Shown: positions 35,021 through 44,883 of the stretch, one piece after another
Numbering within the stretch: the first letter of the stretch is position 1
Layout of the letters: each line of letters starts with the position of its first letter
The notes under the pieces: generated by a model
Databases searched by the model: none
What the model saw: only the letters and a program-made list of their open reading frames with translations
What the model was told of the DNA's origin: nothing
Position numbers and translations under genes: made by a program
Origin: Palsa-504 sp963753195
GTDB taxonomy: Bacteria > Actinomycetota > Actinomycetes > Streptosporangiales > Streptosporangiaceae
Length of the DNA stretch: 64,000 bases
NCBI GenBank assembly: GCA_963753195.1
Contig: CAVWBH010000009.1
Coordinates: forward strand, 434,001-498,000
Direction: 5' to 3'

Positions 35021-35950
35021 CTACGGGTTGTAGACCAGGTGGAAGGTGCCGCCGAAGGCCGTGATGTTGTTGCCGTTGCCCAGGGGCGCGAAACCGCCGG
35101 TGGCCGTCGGCGCGGCCTGCTCGTTGCTGAACACGTACAGCGGCTGGCCCCACCAGGTGACCTGCCTGAGCCCGCCGGGCAGGACGATCTCGTTGATGCC
35201 GGACGCTGGCACGCCACGAGCACCAGGCGAGTCGCTCGTGAGCACGGCCGGCCAGGCGCGGGCGCAGGCCGGGATCGCCCCGCACGTCGTCGTCGTGCCG
35301 TACCACTGGTCGTCGCTGAAGGTGTAGACCGGGAAGTCGATCCACCCGCCGCCGGTCAGGAATGGCTCGGCCAGCACCCTCTTGCCGCCGATCTTCGTCG
35401 TGGTCAGCGTCCCGGCCCACGGCACCGGCTGGCCGCTCGCCGACATCAGCCACCAGAGGCCGTGCCACGGCGGAATGCCCGGCTCGAACCAGCCTTCGCC
35501 GGTGACCTGGCTCGGTGCCTCGTCGAACAGGTACAGCGGGTGCCCGGCGTAGGTGACCTGCCAGCCGACGCCCTTGCGGTGGACCCGGCCGAGCAGCGAC
35601 TGCTGCACGCCCGGGCCGGCGACCGGCCTGCCGTTGGTGGTCAGCGCGGGCCATTCGGCGTTCTTGTCGTTCGACGGCCCGGTGCAGGTGATCGGCCCGA
35701 ACGCCGCTTGCGTCACGCCGGTGGTGCAGCCGAAGCTGCGGCCGTGATCGGAGGTGATGTAGTACAGCGAGTAGTTCTTGAACGGGCCCGAGCCGACGGC
35801 CAGCGACCAGCCGAACGCCGTATCGGCCACGATGATCTCGGTGCCGCTTGGCGCGGCGGGCCACGCGGTGGACGCTACGGCGGGCGTCGCAGACAGCGCC
35901 ATTGCTGCGGCTGGCACTGCGAGCAGCGCCAGCCATCGACGGATGGACAT
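35021..35950 (-). CDS. Secreted protein with lipoprotein-15/secreted-repeat domains
   Basis: A 309-residue exported protein. AAGGAGAAACC precedes the ATG and a signal peptide (MSIRRWLALLAVPAAAMALS) with AVAS cleavage site follows. The mature part has repeated motifs such as GWQVTYAGHPLYLFDEAP and LRQVTWWGQPLYVFSNEQAAP, the hallmarks of PF03640-type secreted repeats of unknown function. Four Cys residues could pair outside the cell. Related proteins are often cell-surface or lipoproteins; this one lacks a lipobox. Confidence 0.85.
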   Translation of the reverse strand: MSIRRWLALLAVPAAAMALSATPAVASTAWPAAPSGTEIIVADTAFGWSLAVGSGPFKNYSLYYITSDHGRSFGCTTGVTQAAFGPITCTGPSNDKNAEWPALTTNGRPVAGPGVQQSLLGRVHRKGVGWQVTYAGHPLYLFDEAPSQVTGEGWFEPGIPPWHGLWWLMSASGQPVPWAGTLTTTKIGGKRVLAEPFLTGGGWIDFPVYTFSDDQWYGTTTTCGAIPACARAWPAVLTSDSPGARGVPASGINEIVLPGGLRQVTWWGQPLYVFSNEQAAPTATGGFAPLGNGNNITAFGGTFHLVYNP

Positions 35951-36332
35951 CGGTTTCTCCTTCTTCCCTCCCGGTGAGCGCCCGGTTAATCTGCCGGGCG
36001 CATGCCTTGCACAGCCGAACGACCCCCAGCAAGGCAGAGCGCAGCAGCTCTCGGCTGGGCTGCAGAGCACGCCGTCATCGATCGCCACCGCGACTCGAGA
36101 ATTCTGCTCGCTTCGTCATGGAGCTGAGCCGAATGAGGCAACCGTAGGAAGAGACCGTTCTGGAATCGTTACGGTGAGGACATGCGAACGCACTATTTGT
36201 GACGACCTGCATGATCGTGATCCTGTCGATGCTGATCACGGCACACGGCCCGCCGGGCGTGTACAGCCGTCAGGGTCCCGCCGTAGAATTGGCCGCTAAC
36301 GGGGCGTATCTGCCGTTTGGAGTGAGAATCGG
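35951..36332. other. Divergent intergenic region
   Basis: About 380 bases between the secreted-repeat protein and the pseudokinase. It contains a 7-bp inverted repeat CGTGATC / GATCACG (36216-36240) and TAGAAT (36284-36289), a possible -10 for the pseudokinase. No gene is supported. Confidence 0.45.
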
Positions 36333-37835
36333 GTGGTCACGCCGCTTGAGACTGAGGACACGGGCACGCTCGGGCCGTACCGTTTGCTCCGGCAGCTCGG
36401 GGACGGCGGCGTGTTTCTCGGCCTGCCGCCGGACGGGCAGGCTGCCGCGGTGCAGGCGATCCCGGCCGAGCTGGCCGCCGATCCCGGGTTCCGGGACGAG
36501 GTGGCGGCCGCCAGGACGGTTAGTGCCGCGTTCGTGGCGCCGGTGCTCGATGCGGACCTGGACGGCCCGGTGCCGTGGCTGGCCTCGATGTACGTCGCGG
36601 GCCCCTCGCTGGCCGAGGCGGTCCACGAGCACGGGACGTCACCGGATCCGGCTGTGCTCGAGCTGGCGGCCGGGCTGGCCGCGGGCCTCCGCGACATGCA
36701 TGCCGCGGGCCTGCTGCACCGCAACCTCAAGCCGTCGAACGTGGTGCTGGCCGAGGACGGGCCAAGGCTGATTGGCTACGGGAGCTGGAATGCCGCCGAA
36801 CTGCCGGGCAAGGACCCCGGTTTCCTGTCACCGGAGCAGGTCCTGGCCCAGGACTTCGGGCCGGCCAGCGACATCTTCAGCCTGGGAGCGGTGCTGGCCT
36901 TCGCCGGTAGCGGACACGGGCCATTCGGTTCCGGGTCGGTTGCGGCGCTGATGTACCGGCTGGTCAACAGCCCGGCGCAGCTCGAGGACCTTGGTGCGGG
37001 GCTGCGACCCGTAGTGGCCGACTGCCTGGCCAAGCGGCCGAGCGACCGGCCCACCGCGGGCGGCCTGCTGGCCGAGTTGGCCGCACTCCCGCCTGCACCT
37101 GTACCTGTACCTGTACCTGCACCTACGCCGCCGGCCCCGGCCCCGGTCACGATCACGGGAGCTGTGCTCGCGGGCGCGGGTTCGCGGCGTGGCGGGTCAC
37201 GATCGCTGCGCCCGGTGTTGCTGACAGGCGCCGTGCTGGCTGCCGTGGTCGCCGTCATCCTCATCCTGACCGTTGCCGTTTTCCCGGGGAGGGGCGGGCA
37301 TGCTGAGCCGCAGGCGGGAGCCGTCGTGGCGGCAGCTGGCTCGCGCCCTCTCGCTGACCCGGCGCCTTCGGTCTCGTCGGGCGTGGCGCCTGCGTCGTCG
37401 CAGGGCTCGGCGCAGCCTTCGGGGCATTCGGGTGGCAGCGCGCCGTCGACGCTGCAGGAGCCGTCGGCGGCCGCGTTCGTGAGCCGGTCCGCTGCGGGGG
37501 CAGCGCCGCCGAGCGCATCGGCGTCGGCGCCGCCACGTCCATCGGGGTCCACGTCACCGGTCTCGGGCAAGTCCTCGTCGTCGCCGGCTCCGCCGCCGTC
37601 ATCGTCTCCGCCGCCGTCATCGTCTCCCCCACCGTCATCTCCGCCGCCGTCATCATCTCCCCCGCCGTCATCATCTCCCCCGCCGTCATCGTCTCCGCCG
37701 CCGTCATCGTCTCCGCCGCCGTCATCATCTCCGTCCCCGTCAGCCTCGGATTCTGGCACGCCGGCGGCCTCCTCGGCGCCGTCGTCTTCGCCGTCAGCCT
37801 CTTCGGCATCGTCGTCTTCGCCCTCGGGTTCCTAG
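36333..37835 (+). CDS. Transmembrane Ser/Thr-kinase-like protein, probable pseudokinase
   Basis: A 500-residue protein with a bacterial Ser/Thr kinase fold (about 14-250), one membrane helix (295-316) and a long extracellular Ser/Pro tail. Key catalytic positions are changed: the ATP-binding Lys is Gln41 (AAVQAIP), HRD is His129-Arg-Asn131, and DFG reads GYG (148-150). The glycine loop (LGDGGVFLG) is also degenerate. Structural residues such as Lys133, Asn136 and SPE (166-168) remain. Catalysis is therefore unlikely, and a scaffold or ligand sensor is more plausible. The tail from about 418 is PPPSSS repeats, likely a wall-spanning rod. GGAGTGAG precedes the GTG. Confidence 0.88.
   Translation: MVTPLETEDTGTLGPYRLLRQLGDGGVFLGLPPDGQAAAVQAIPAELAADPGFRDEVAAARTVSAAFVAPVLDADLDGPVPWLASMYVAGPSLAEAVHEHGTSPDPAVLELAAGLAAGLRDMHAAGLLHRNLKPSNVVLAEDGPRLIGYGSWNAAELPGKDPGFLSPEQVLAQDFGPASDIFSLGAVLAFAGSGHGPFGSGSVAALMYRLVNSPAQLEDLGAGLRPVVADCLAKRPSDRPTAGGLLAELAALPPAPVPVPVPAPTPPAPAPVTITGAVLAGAGSRRGGSRSLRPVLLTGAVLAAVVAVILILTVAVFPGRGGHAEPQAGAVVAAAGSRPLADPAPSVSSGVAPASSQGSAQPSGHSGGSAPSTLQEPSAAAFVSRSAAGAAPPSASASAPPRPSGSTSPVSGKSSSSPAPPPSSSPPPSSSPPPSSPPPSSSPPPSSSPPPSSSPPPSSSPPPSSSPSPSASDSGTPAASSAPSSSPSASSASSSSPSGS
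37590..37743. repeat. 18-bp minisatellite in the pseudokinase tail
   Basis: Units of the type CCGCCGTCATCGTCTC repeat about eight times with small changes (one unit shorter), encoding PPPSSS blocks in frame. Confidence 0.85.
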
Positions 37836-37884
37836 GCGACGGCCTCTTCAGCGGCGAGCCCCAGTGGGTCGGCAGGTTCTGGCT

Positions 37885-37903
37885 GAGGTTCGCGGCGAAC
37901 CTC
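37885..37903. terminator. Hairpin between convergent genes
   Basis: GAGGTTCGC and its complement with a one-base centre, folding as a 6-7-bp stem with a small loop. It lies in the 79-base gap between the pseudokinase and the MFS gene stops. Confidence 0.5.
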
Positions 37904-37914
37904 GTCACTGAGGG

Positions 37915-39168
37915 TCAGCGCGCGATCGGGGCGAGCCTGTTAAGGACCAGCTCGCTGGCGACGACCAGCAGGGCGAGGACGGTGAGCGAGGGGCCGAGGA
38001 CGGCCAGGCCGCGCGCGCCGATGATCAGACCGATGAGAGCGGAGATCCCGGCTCCCCCGGCCGCGGCGGCGCCCACCTGCCAGGCGATGACGTGCTGGGC
38101 CCGCCGCTCTCCGATGCGGGCCGGGGTGAGGCTGATCAGGGCGGGGAACACCCCGGCCAGGGCGCCGCCGAGGACCGCGAAGGCGAGGACGGTGACGGCG
38201 GTGCCGGGCTGCCACCAGATGATCGCCGCGGCGGCTACGGCCAGGACGCTGCCGCACCGCACGACCAGGCGGGGCGGGACCGGGCGGGGCACCAGGGCTA
38301 GCGCGATCCGCACGGCGGTCAGCGCGCCCCAGTACCCGAAGGTGGCGAGGCCAGTCGCGGTCGCGGACAGGTTCAGGTGACCACGGCAGAAACTTGCCTC
38401 CCACTGCCCGGCGCCCACCTCGAGGCCGGTGTAGAGGAAGAACACGCCCATTCCCGTGGCCACCACCGCGCCGTAGCGGCGTCGGGACCACTGCGGGGCT
38501 GAGGGCGGCGGGACAGCCGGGGCCTTGCCGACCGGGGTCGCTCCAGCCGGGGCCGGGGCGGCCGGGGCCGGGGCCGGGGCGGCCGGGGCCGGGGCGGCCT
38601 GCCGCCACTGCCGCAGCCAGCAGGCGGCAATGAGCAGGTCGAGTGCGGTCAGCGTCAGGTAGGCCGGGCGCCAGGAGCCGGAAAGGATGGCGGCCGTGAC
38701 GACCAGCGGGCCGAGCGCCGTGCCGACGCCGTAGGCGCCGTGCAGCAGGTTGAGCAGCCGCGTCCGGCCGGACAAGGCGACTGCCGTGTTGAGTCCGGCG
38801 TCCATCAGGCCGGCCGCCGCGCCGGTCAGGACGGCCATGCCCAGCACCAGACCGAGGCCGGGGGCGAGCGCGAAACTGGCGTATCCCACCGCCGCGCAGG
38901 AGCCGGCCGTGGCCAGCAGCGCGGGCACGCCCAGACGGCGGATGAGGGTGCCGACGAAGGCGGTGACCAGCACCGAGCCGGCCGTGGCCAGCAACAGGAT
39001 CAGGCCGAGGTCACCTACCGGCGCGCCGAACGTGACACGCATCGACGGCCACGCCGTGCCCAGGATGCCGTCGGGCAGCCCGAGGACCACGAAGCTGCCG
39101 AGGGCGAGCACATCTGACCGGTAGATCACAGCGCCGGCCGCGGGGGTTGGCCGGCGCTGCTCATCCAT
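37915..39168 (-). CDS. MFS transporter
   Basis: A 417-residue protein with about twelve membrane helices. The first half has GLPDGILGTAWPSMRVTFG, seen in small drug/sugar MFS proteins of the YbjJ type, and DAGLNTAVAL. The central loop (about 195-235) is a Pro/Ala low-complexity stretch built on CCGGGG repeats. The ATG at 39168 is preferred to the GTG at 39186, without strong evidence. Substrate unknown. Confidence 0.88.
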   Translation of the reverse strand: MDEQRRPTPAAGAVIYRSDVLALGSFVVLGLPDGILGTAWPSMRVTFGAPVGDLGLILLLATAGSVLVTAFVGTLIRRLGVPALLATAGSCAAVGYASFALAPGLGLVLGMAVLTGAAAGLMDAGLNTAVALSGRTRLLNLLHGAYGVGTALGPLVVTAAILSGSWRPAYLTLTALDLLIAACWLRQWRQAAPAPAAPAPAPAAPAPAGATPVGKAPAVPPPSAPQWSRRRYGAVVATGMGVFFLYTGLEVGAGQWEASFCRGHLNLSATATGLATFGYWGALTAVRIALALVPRPVPPRLVVRCGSVLAVAAAAIIWWQPGTAVTVLAFAVLGGALAGVFPALISLTPARIGERRAQHVIAWQVGAAAAGGAGISALIGLIIGARGLAVLGPSLTVLALLVVASELVLNRLAPIAR

Positions 39169-39239
39169 TGACCCATGTATACGCACCGCTCGGACGGCGG
39201 GCGAATCGCGAGCGCTCCGCCGCGGCGGAGCGCTCGCGG

Positions 39240-39527
39240 CTATTGGACGACGAAGCTGGTAAGTCCGCCGGGCGGCTCAGCCTGGACCGCGACGTCGGCG
39301 ACTACGGCGCGGCGAGGGCCATGGCGCGCCCACTCGACCAGGTGCCCGACATCGGATTCCGGGCCCTCGAGAGCCGCTTCGACCCGGCCGTCGGGCAGGT
39401 TGCGGACCCACCCCGCCACGCCTCGCTCCTCGGCGAGGCGACGGAGCGTATCGCGGAAGAAGACACCCTGGACCCGGCCGGAGATCAGCAGTCGGTAGCG
39501 GACCACAGGCACAGGCCGACCGTACAC
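39240..39527 (-). CDS. acyP: Acylphosphatase
   Basis: A 95-residue single-domain enzyme. ISGRVQGVFFRDTLRRLAEE holds the phosphate-binding loop and catalytic Arg, and VAGWVRNLPDGRVEA carries the catalytic Asn. It hydrolyses acyl phosphates such as acetyl phosphate. It lies 80 bases downstream of acetate kinase on the same strand, so both act on acetyl phosphate. The GTG start has in-frame GTG alternatives at 39512 and 39506. Confidence 0.93.
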   Translation of the reverse strand: MYGRPVPVVRYRLLISGRVQGVFFRDTLRRLAEERGVAGWVRNLPDGRVEAALEGPESDVGHLVEWARHGPRRAVVADVAVQAEPPGGLTSFVVQ

Positions 39528-39607
39528 CGGGCAGGGACGCCGCCGTCAGGCACCCGCGACCACGCAGGCGGTATCGCCGGGCGCCCGCGATCAGGCAGGC
39601 AGCGTGG

Positions 39608-40834
<1,227 letters not shown>

Positions 40835-41006
40835 CCTGAGGATGCTACGCGGCGCGGATGACGGGCCGGCCGCGGCTGGCCGGACGCGGCGGCCGCAGCT
40901 AGCCGGACGGAGCGGGCGCAGCTAGCCGGACGGAGCGGGCGCGACGGGCAGACGCGTCCGGCTGACGCGGCGATACCAGAATGTTACGGAAATCTTTCGT
41001 GCGGAC

Positions 41007-41034
41007 CCATCCGCGACGGGGTCCGCAGCGAAGC
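41007..41034 (+). promoter_or_regulatory. SigK-type promoter of the Tat/DUF4331 operon
   Basis: CCATCC (41007-41012) and CGAAGC (41029-41034) are 16 bases apart, resembling the published SigK pattern CCATCC then CGAATA. The same element with the same spacing lies upstream of the sigK-like gene in this window. A start near 41041 would leave a leader of about 58 bases. Confidence 0.65.
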
Positions 41035-41098
41035 TGCGGGTGACGTGCTCCGCCCCCTCAATCGGGCTGGCCGCAGACCAGCCACCGAAAGGATCGCC

Positions 41099-41410
41099 AT
41101 GCCCAGACACGACTCACAGCCCGAGCCGGGTGACCATGTCTCGCGGCGCTCCCTGTTGCACGGGGCCGCAGCCGCAGGCGCCGCGGGCCTCGCCGTCACC
41201 GCCCTGGGCGCGGGCGTGAGCCAGGCCGCGTCGGCCAGCACCCGGCCCTCGGCACCGGCGGCCGACGGTGCCGCGAACGCGCCAGCGGGACCCATCGTGG
41301 TGCACGTGCGCGATGCGAAGTCCGGGGACATCGAGGTGTTCTCCGGGACGAGCCAGACCAGCCTGCGTGACAAGGACCTGGCCGCCCGGATCGCCCGGGC
41401 GATCGGGTGA
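41099..41410 (+). CDS. Small Tat-exported protein
   Basis: A 103-residue protein with a twin-arginine signal, SRRSLLHG, followed by a weakly hydrophobic stretch ending GVSQAAS. The mature part is about 60 residues (PIVVHVRDAKSGDIEVFSG), likely a small beta fold. AAAGGATC precedes the ATG at 41099. The DUF4331 gene follows 48 bases later and has no signal of its own. This protein may act as its export partner or chaperone; that is inference. Confidence 0.82.
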   Translation: MPRHDSQPEPGDHVSRRSLLHGAAAAGAAGLAVTALGAGVSQAASASTRPSAPAADGAANAPAGPIVVHVRDAKSGDIEVFSGTSQTSLRDKDLAARIARAIG

Positions 41411-41458
41411 TCATGCCATCTGCCCATTCGAGCCAGTTCGATCCAGCGAGGTAGGTAA

Positions 41459-42829
41459 ATGTCATCGCACCGCGAGGCACCGGAAATCTCCAAAGACCCG
41501 GTGGCCGACAGCACCGACGTGTACGCGTTCGTCAGCCCGGATAAGCCGAACACGGTCACCCTGATCGCCAACTACATCCCGCTGCAGGGCCCGGCGGGCG
41601 GCCCGAACTTCTATGAGTTCGGCGACGATGTGCTGTATGAGATCCACATCGACAACAACGGGGACGGCCGGGCGGAGATCAGCTACCAGTTCCGGTTCAC
41701 CACCACGGTAGCCAACCCGGACACGTTCCTGTACAACACGGGCCCGATCGAATCGCTGAGCAGCCCGAACTGGAACCGCCGCCAGACCTACACGGTCACC
41801 CGCTCCACCGGCTTCGCAGGCCAGGTCCTCGGCAGCAGGCTGGCCTGCCCGCCGTGCAACATCGGGCCGCTGTCGACGCCGGACTACTCCAGCCTGGCCG
41901 CCTCGGCCATCCACAGCCTGGGCGGCGGGATCAGCGTGTTCGCCGGCCAGCGCGCCGAGGGTTTCTACGTCGACCTGGGCGCGATCTTCGACCTGGGCGA
42001 CCTGCGGCCGTTCGAGAACCTGCACGCCCAGTACGGGCTGAACGCCTTCACCGGTCCGGCGGCCGGGGTGAACGCGACCGATCACCTGAACGTGCACTCG
42101 ATCGCGATTCAGGTGCCGATCTCGGCCGTGACGGTCAAGGGCCACCCGACCATCGGCGTGTGGACTACGGCCAGCCGCCAGAAGGCCAGGGTGTACGACG
42201 CCCAGGGTGGGGAGTACGTGAACGCCGGGCCGTTCGTCCAGGTGTCACGGCTTGGCAACCCGCTGGTCAACGAGGTCATCATTCCGCTGGGCCACAAGGA
42301 CCAGTGGAACACGCTGCCGCCGGACGACGACAAGCAGTTCGCCGGGTACGTGACCGCGCCCGGCCTCGCGGCGCTGCTGCCCAGCCTGTATCCGGGCGTG
42401 TTCCCCAAACTGGCCGCGCTGGTGGCGTCCGGGAAGCCCCGGGCCGACCTGGAGGCGATCCTGCTCACCGGGATCCCGGCCGGGCTGATCACCGGATTCA
42501 CCAACCTGACCGGGCCGGTGCTCGCGGATATGCTCCGGCTGAACACCTCGATCGCGCCAACACCGCCGAACAAACAGAGCATTTACGGGCTGCTCGGCGG
42601 CGACGCGGCCGGGTTCCCGAACGGCCGCCGGGTGAGCGACGACGTGGTGGCGATCGAGCTGCGGGCGGTGGCCGGGGTCACCTACCCGCTGGTCGACAAG
42701 ACCTTCGTCCCGGACGCGGCGGCATCCAAGCTCACCGACGGGCTGACCCCGGCCAGCGTCAGCTCCTCCTACCTCAGCGCGTTCCCCTACCTCGGGGTCC
42801 CGTACAGCGGCTTCGACAACCCGTCCTGA
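41459..42829 (+). CDS. DUF4331 family protein
   Basis: A 456-residue protein opening MSSHREAPEISKDPVADSTD, the DUF4331 signature, with VLYEIHIDNNGDGRAEISYQ and repeated domain halves. GAGGTAGG is before the ATG. Unlike many relatives it has no N-terminal signal, which fits transport with the Tat protein upstream. Function unknown; DUF4331 proteins often occur with ECF sigma factors. Confidence 0.92.
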   Translation: MSSHREAPEISKDPVADSTDVYAFVSPDKPNTVTLIANYIPLQGPAGGPNFYEFGDDVLYEIHIDNNGDGRAEISYQFRFTTTVANPDTFLYNTGPIESLSSPNWNRRQTYTVTRSTGFAGQVLGSRLACPPCNIGPLSTPDYSSLAASAIHSLGGGISVFAGQRAEGFYVDLGAIFDLGDLRPFENLHAQYGLNAFTGPAAGVNATDHLNVHSIAIQVPISAVTVKGHPTIGVWTTASRQKARVYDAQGGEYVNAGPFVQVSRLGNPLVNEVIIPLGHKDQWNTLPPDDDKQFAGYVTAPGLAALLPSLYPGVFPKLAALVASGKPRADLEAILLTGIPAGLITGFTNLTGPVLADMLRLNTSIAPTPPNKQSIYGLLGGDAAGFPNGRRVSDDVVAIELRAVAGVTYPLVDKTFVPDAAASKLTDGLTPASVSSSYLSAFPYLGVPYSGFDNPS

Positions 42830-42899
42830 TCGCGGCCCCCCGGCCGGCCTGCGCACGGGCCGGCCGGGGGTCCCGCCTTTACATCCTCAGGAGTTCCTC

Positions 42900-43223
42900 A
42901 TGACCGAGCCAGTTGCCGGGCCGTCAGGCCCGGGAACCGTGGTCCTGGACCTGGGCGCCGACGTCGGGGCCCTGATCCTGTACACCCCGCCCGGCCTGGA
43001 CGGCCGGGAAATCGAGATCAGCCGGGACACTGATCCGGCGGCCCGGCGCACGCACTCGCAGGTGCGGGCGCGGCACCTGGCCGCCGTGACCAGGTACGCA
43101 GCCGTCTACCCGGGCCTGCCCGCGGGGCGGTACACCCTCTGGGCCGGCGGCGGCGAGCGGGACGCGGCGGGCACCGTCGTCATCGCGGGCGGCCAGGTCA
43201 CCACGTGGAGCTGGCCAGCCTGA
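42900..43223 (+). CDS. Hypothetical protein of the DUF4331 operon
   Basis: A 107-residue, beta-rich protein (TVVLDLGADVGALILYTP, YPGLPAGRYTLWAGG) with no signal or membrane part. CAGGAG lies six bases before the ATG. It follows DUF4331 by 70 bases and ends before a strong terminator, so it is the last gene of the unit. No family is recognised; the fold may be immunoglobulin-like. Confidence 0.75.
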   Translation: MTEPVAGPSGPGTVVLDLGADVGALILYTPPGLDGREIEISRDTDPAARRTHSQVRARHLAAVTRYAAVYPGLPAGRYTLWAGGGERDAAGTVVIAGGQVTTWSWPA

Positions 43224-43245
43224 CCCCTCCCAGCGCTGGCTACAA

Positions 43246-43277
43246 CCCGCCCTGGCCGTTATTGCGGCCAGGGCGGG
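43246..43277 (+). terminator. Terminator of the DUF4331 operon
   Basis: A 13-bp perfect stem (CCCGCCCTGGCCG and complement) with loop TTATTG, followed by CTTCGTTT. It ends the plus-strand unit. Confidence 0.85.
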
Positions 43278-43325
43278 CTTCGTTTCACCGGGGCAGTATC
43301 GGGCCTTGAGCTCGGCTGGTGCTCA

Positions 43326-43373
43326 ATGAGAGTGGCAATGTGATGGGAAGAATGGGTACGTTGCCACTCTCAT
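43326..43373. other. Long inverted repeat of unknown role
   Basis: ATGAGAGTGGCAA (43326-43338) pairs with 43361-43373, with three more bases pairing past one mismatch. The 22-base spacer is purine-rich. It may be the rskA-side terminator, or a small-element end. Confidence 0.5.
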
Positions 43374-43438
43374 ATGGTGCGAGACCCGGGACGACGGCGG
43401 TGAGAACGGCGAGCGGACGGGGGGCTAAGGCCGCAGGC

Positions 43439-44254
43439 TCACACCGGCACGGGCAGGGCGAGGATGGGGGTGGTGGTCGGCTGCTTGCTGCCGGGGGCGG
43501 GCTCGACGGTCAGGCCGAGCTTGTCGCCCTTGACCAGGCCGGTCGCGACCACGGGTGAGGTCACGCCGTTCTGGGCGGCGGGCAGCAGGCCGGCTGAGAC
43601 GATCTTCACCGGGCCGATCAGCCACAGCTGGTACACCTTGCCGGCCGGCAGTGCGGGCAGCCCGGACGTGGCCACGACCAGCTGGCGCTGGGCCGCATCC
43701 AGCACCACGACGGCCACGCCGCCCTTGGTCGTCGCCTGAGACAGCAGCGTGACGTTCGGCGCGCCGAGGATCTTGGCGAGCGCCTGGTCGTGAGCGCGCG
43801 CCTGGCTGAGCTCGGCCTCGACCTTGGCCTGGCCTGCCGCCAGCGCCTGGTTCTGCGCCCGGGCCGCGTTGAGCTGCTGCTGGGTATGAGCATTCGCGAC
43901 GCCGAACACCACCGCGACCACGATCGCGGCCGCTGCGACGACGCCGGACAGCCAGGGCAGCCACGGGGCCGTGCTGCGGCTGCGCCGCGGGCGGGCGTGG
44001 GTCCTGATCTCAGGGGGCAGCTGGCGGGTGCGCGCCACCGCGGCCAGCACCTGGTCGCGCATCTCGGACGGCGGCTCGGTGGTGGCAGCGAAGGCCATGG
44101 CCGTGGTCACCTCACGGGACCCGCGGACCTCGCCGGCGCAGGACTGGCAGCGGGCCAGGTGGCGGGTAAACCTGGTCAGCTCACCGCCCGGGTCGATAGC
44201 GTCGAGCGCGTAAGCCCCGGCGAGCGTGTGCAGGTCCTGGCGGAACAGCGGCAT
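43439..44254 (-). CDS. rskA: Anti-sigma factor RskA
   Basis: A 271-residue membrane anti-sigma factor. The N-terminal zinc-type anti-sigma domain has His32-x3-Cys36-x2-Cys39, a helix lies at about 97-120, and the extracytoplasmic RskA domain includes PALPAGKVYQLWLIG. It would bind and hold the SigK-like factor at the membrane until proteolysis. Its start overlaps the sigK stop (TGATG), so the pair is coupled. Confidence 0.93.
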   Translation of the reverse strand: MPLFRQDLHTLAGAYALDAIDPGGELTRFTRHLARCQSCAGEVRGSREVTTAMAFAATTEPPSEMRDQVLAAVARTRQLPPEIRTHARPRRSRSTAPWLPWLSGVVAAAAIVVAVVFGVANAHTQQQLNAARAQNQALAAGQAKVEAELSQARAHDQALAKILGAPNVTLLSQATTKGGVAVVVLDAAQRQLVVATSGLPALPAGKVYQLWLIGPVKIVSAGLLPAAQNGVTSPVVATGLVKGDKLGLTVEPAPGSKQPTTTPILALPVPV

Positions 44255-44850
44255 CAGCTCACCCCCAGGCAGTCGCGCATCCGGATCAGCCCGTCGCGGA
44301 TCCTGGTCTTGATCGCCCCCAGAGTGACGTGCAGCAACTCGGACACCTGGCGGTAGCTGTGGCCGCCGTAGTAGGCCAGGGTGATCGACTCGCGCTGGAC
44401 GTCGGTGAGCCCGTCCAGGCAGCGCCGGACCCGCTCGCGGTCCAGGCTGGCTTCCACTGCTTCGGCGACCTCATCGTGCGGGGGGCTGACATCGGCGTTA
44501 CGGAACTCGCGGCCGGCCGCGGCCGTCGTGGACCGGACGCGGTCGATGGCGCGGCGGTGGGCGATAGTCGTCACCCACGTCGCCGCGCCACCCATGGCCG
44601 GGTCAAACCGTGTCGCGGTCCGCCACACTTCGAGAAGGACCTCTTGGGCGACCTCCTCGGACTGGGACGGATCAACAAGAACCCTGCGGATGACGCCGTA
44701 CACCGGGCCGACCAACTGGTCGTACAGCGCCTCGAACGCAGCCTGGTCGCCACGTGCCACGTGGACGAGCAGGTCGTCTAGATCCCGCTCTCCCCTCCTA
44801 TCCGCAGTCGCCGGCATGAACCGGGACGCGTCCGAGTCGTTCGGGTTCAT
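44254..44850 (-). CDS. sigK: ECF sigma factor SigK
   Basis: A 198-residue group-4 sigma factor. Region 2 has SEEVAQEVLLEVWRTATRFD and WVTTIAHRRAIDRVR; region 4 has RESITLAYYGGHSYRQVSELL and GAIKTRIRDGLIRMRDCL. The ATG at 44850 is about where transcription from the CCATCC/CGAAGG element would begin, so the message may be leaderless. A GTG at 44856 lies inside that -10 and is unlikely to be the start. Paired with rskA, it probably controls itself and the DUF4331 operon. Confidence 0.94.
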   Translation of the reverse strand: MNPNDSDASRFMPATADRRGERDLDDLLVHVARGDQAAFEALYDQLVGPVYGVIRRVLVDPSQSEEVAQEVLLEVWRTATRFDPAMGGAATWVTTIAHRRAIDRVRSTTAAAGREFRNADVSPPHDEVAEAVEASLDRERVRRCLDGLTDVQRESITLAYYGGHSYRQVSELLHVTLGAIKTRIRDGLIRMRDCLGVS

Positions 44851-44855
44851 AGGCA

Positions 44856-44883
44856 CCTTCGGGGCCGGGGCAGGATCGGATGG
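44856..44883 (-). promoter_or_regulatory. SigK-type autoregulatory promoter
   Basis: On the minus strand CCATCC (44883-44878) and CGAAGG (44861-44856) are 16 bases apart. The shared core GACCCATCCG also occurs in the promoter of the Tat/DUF4331 unit at 41005. Confidence 0.65.
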
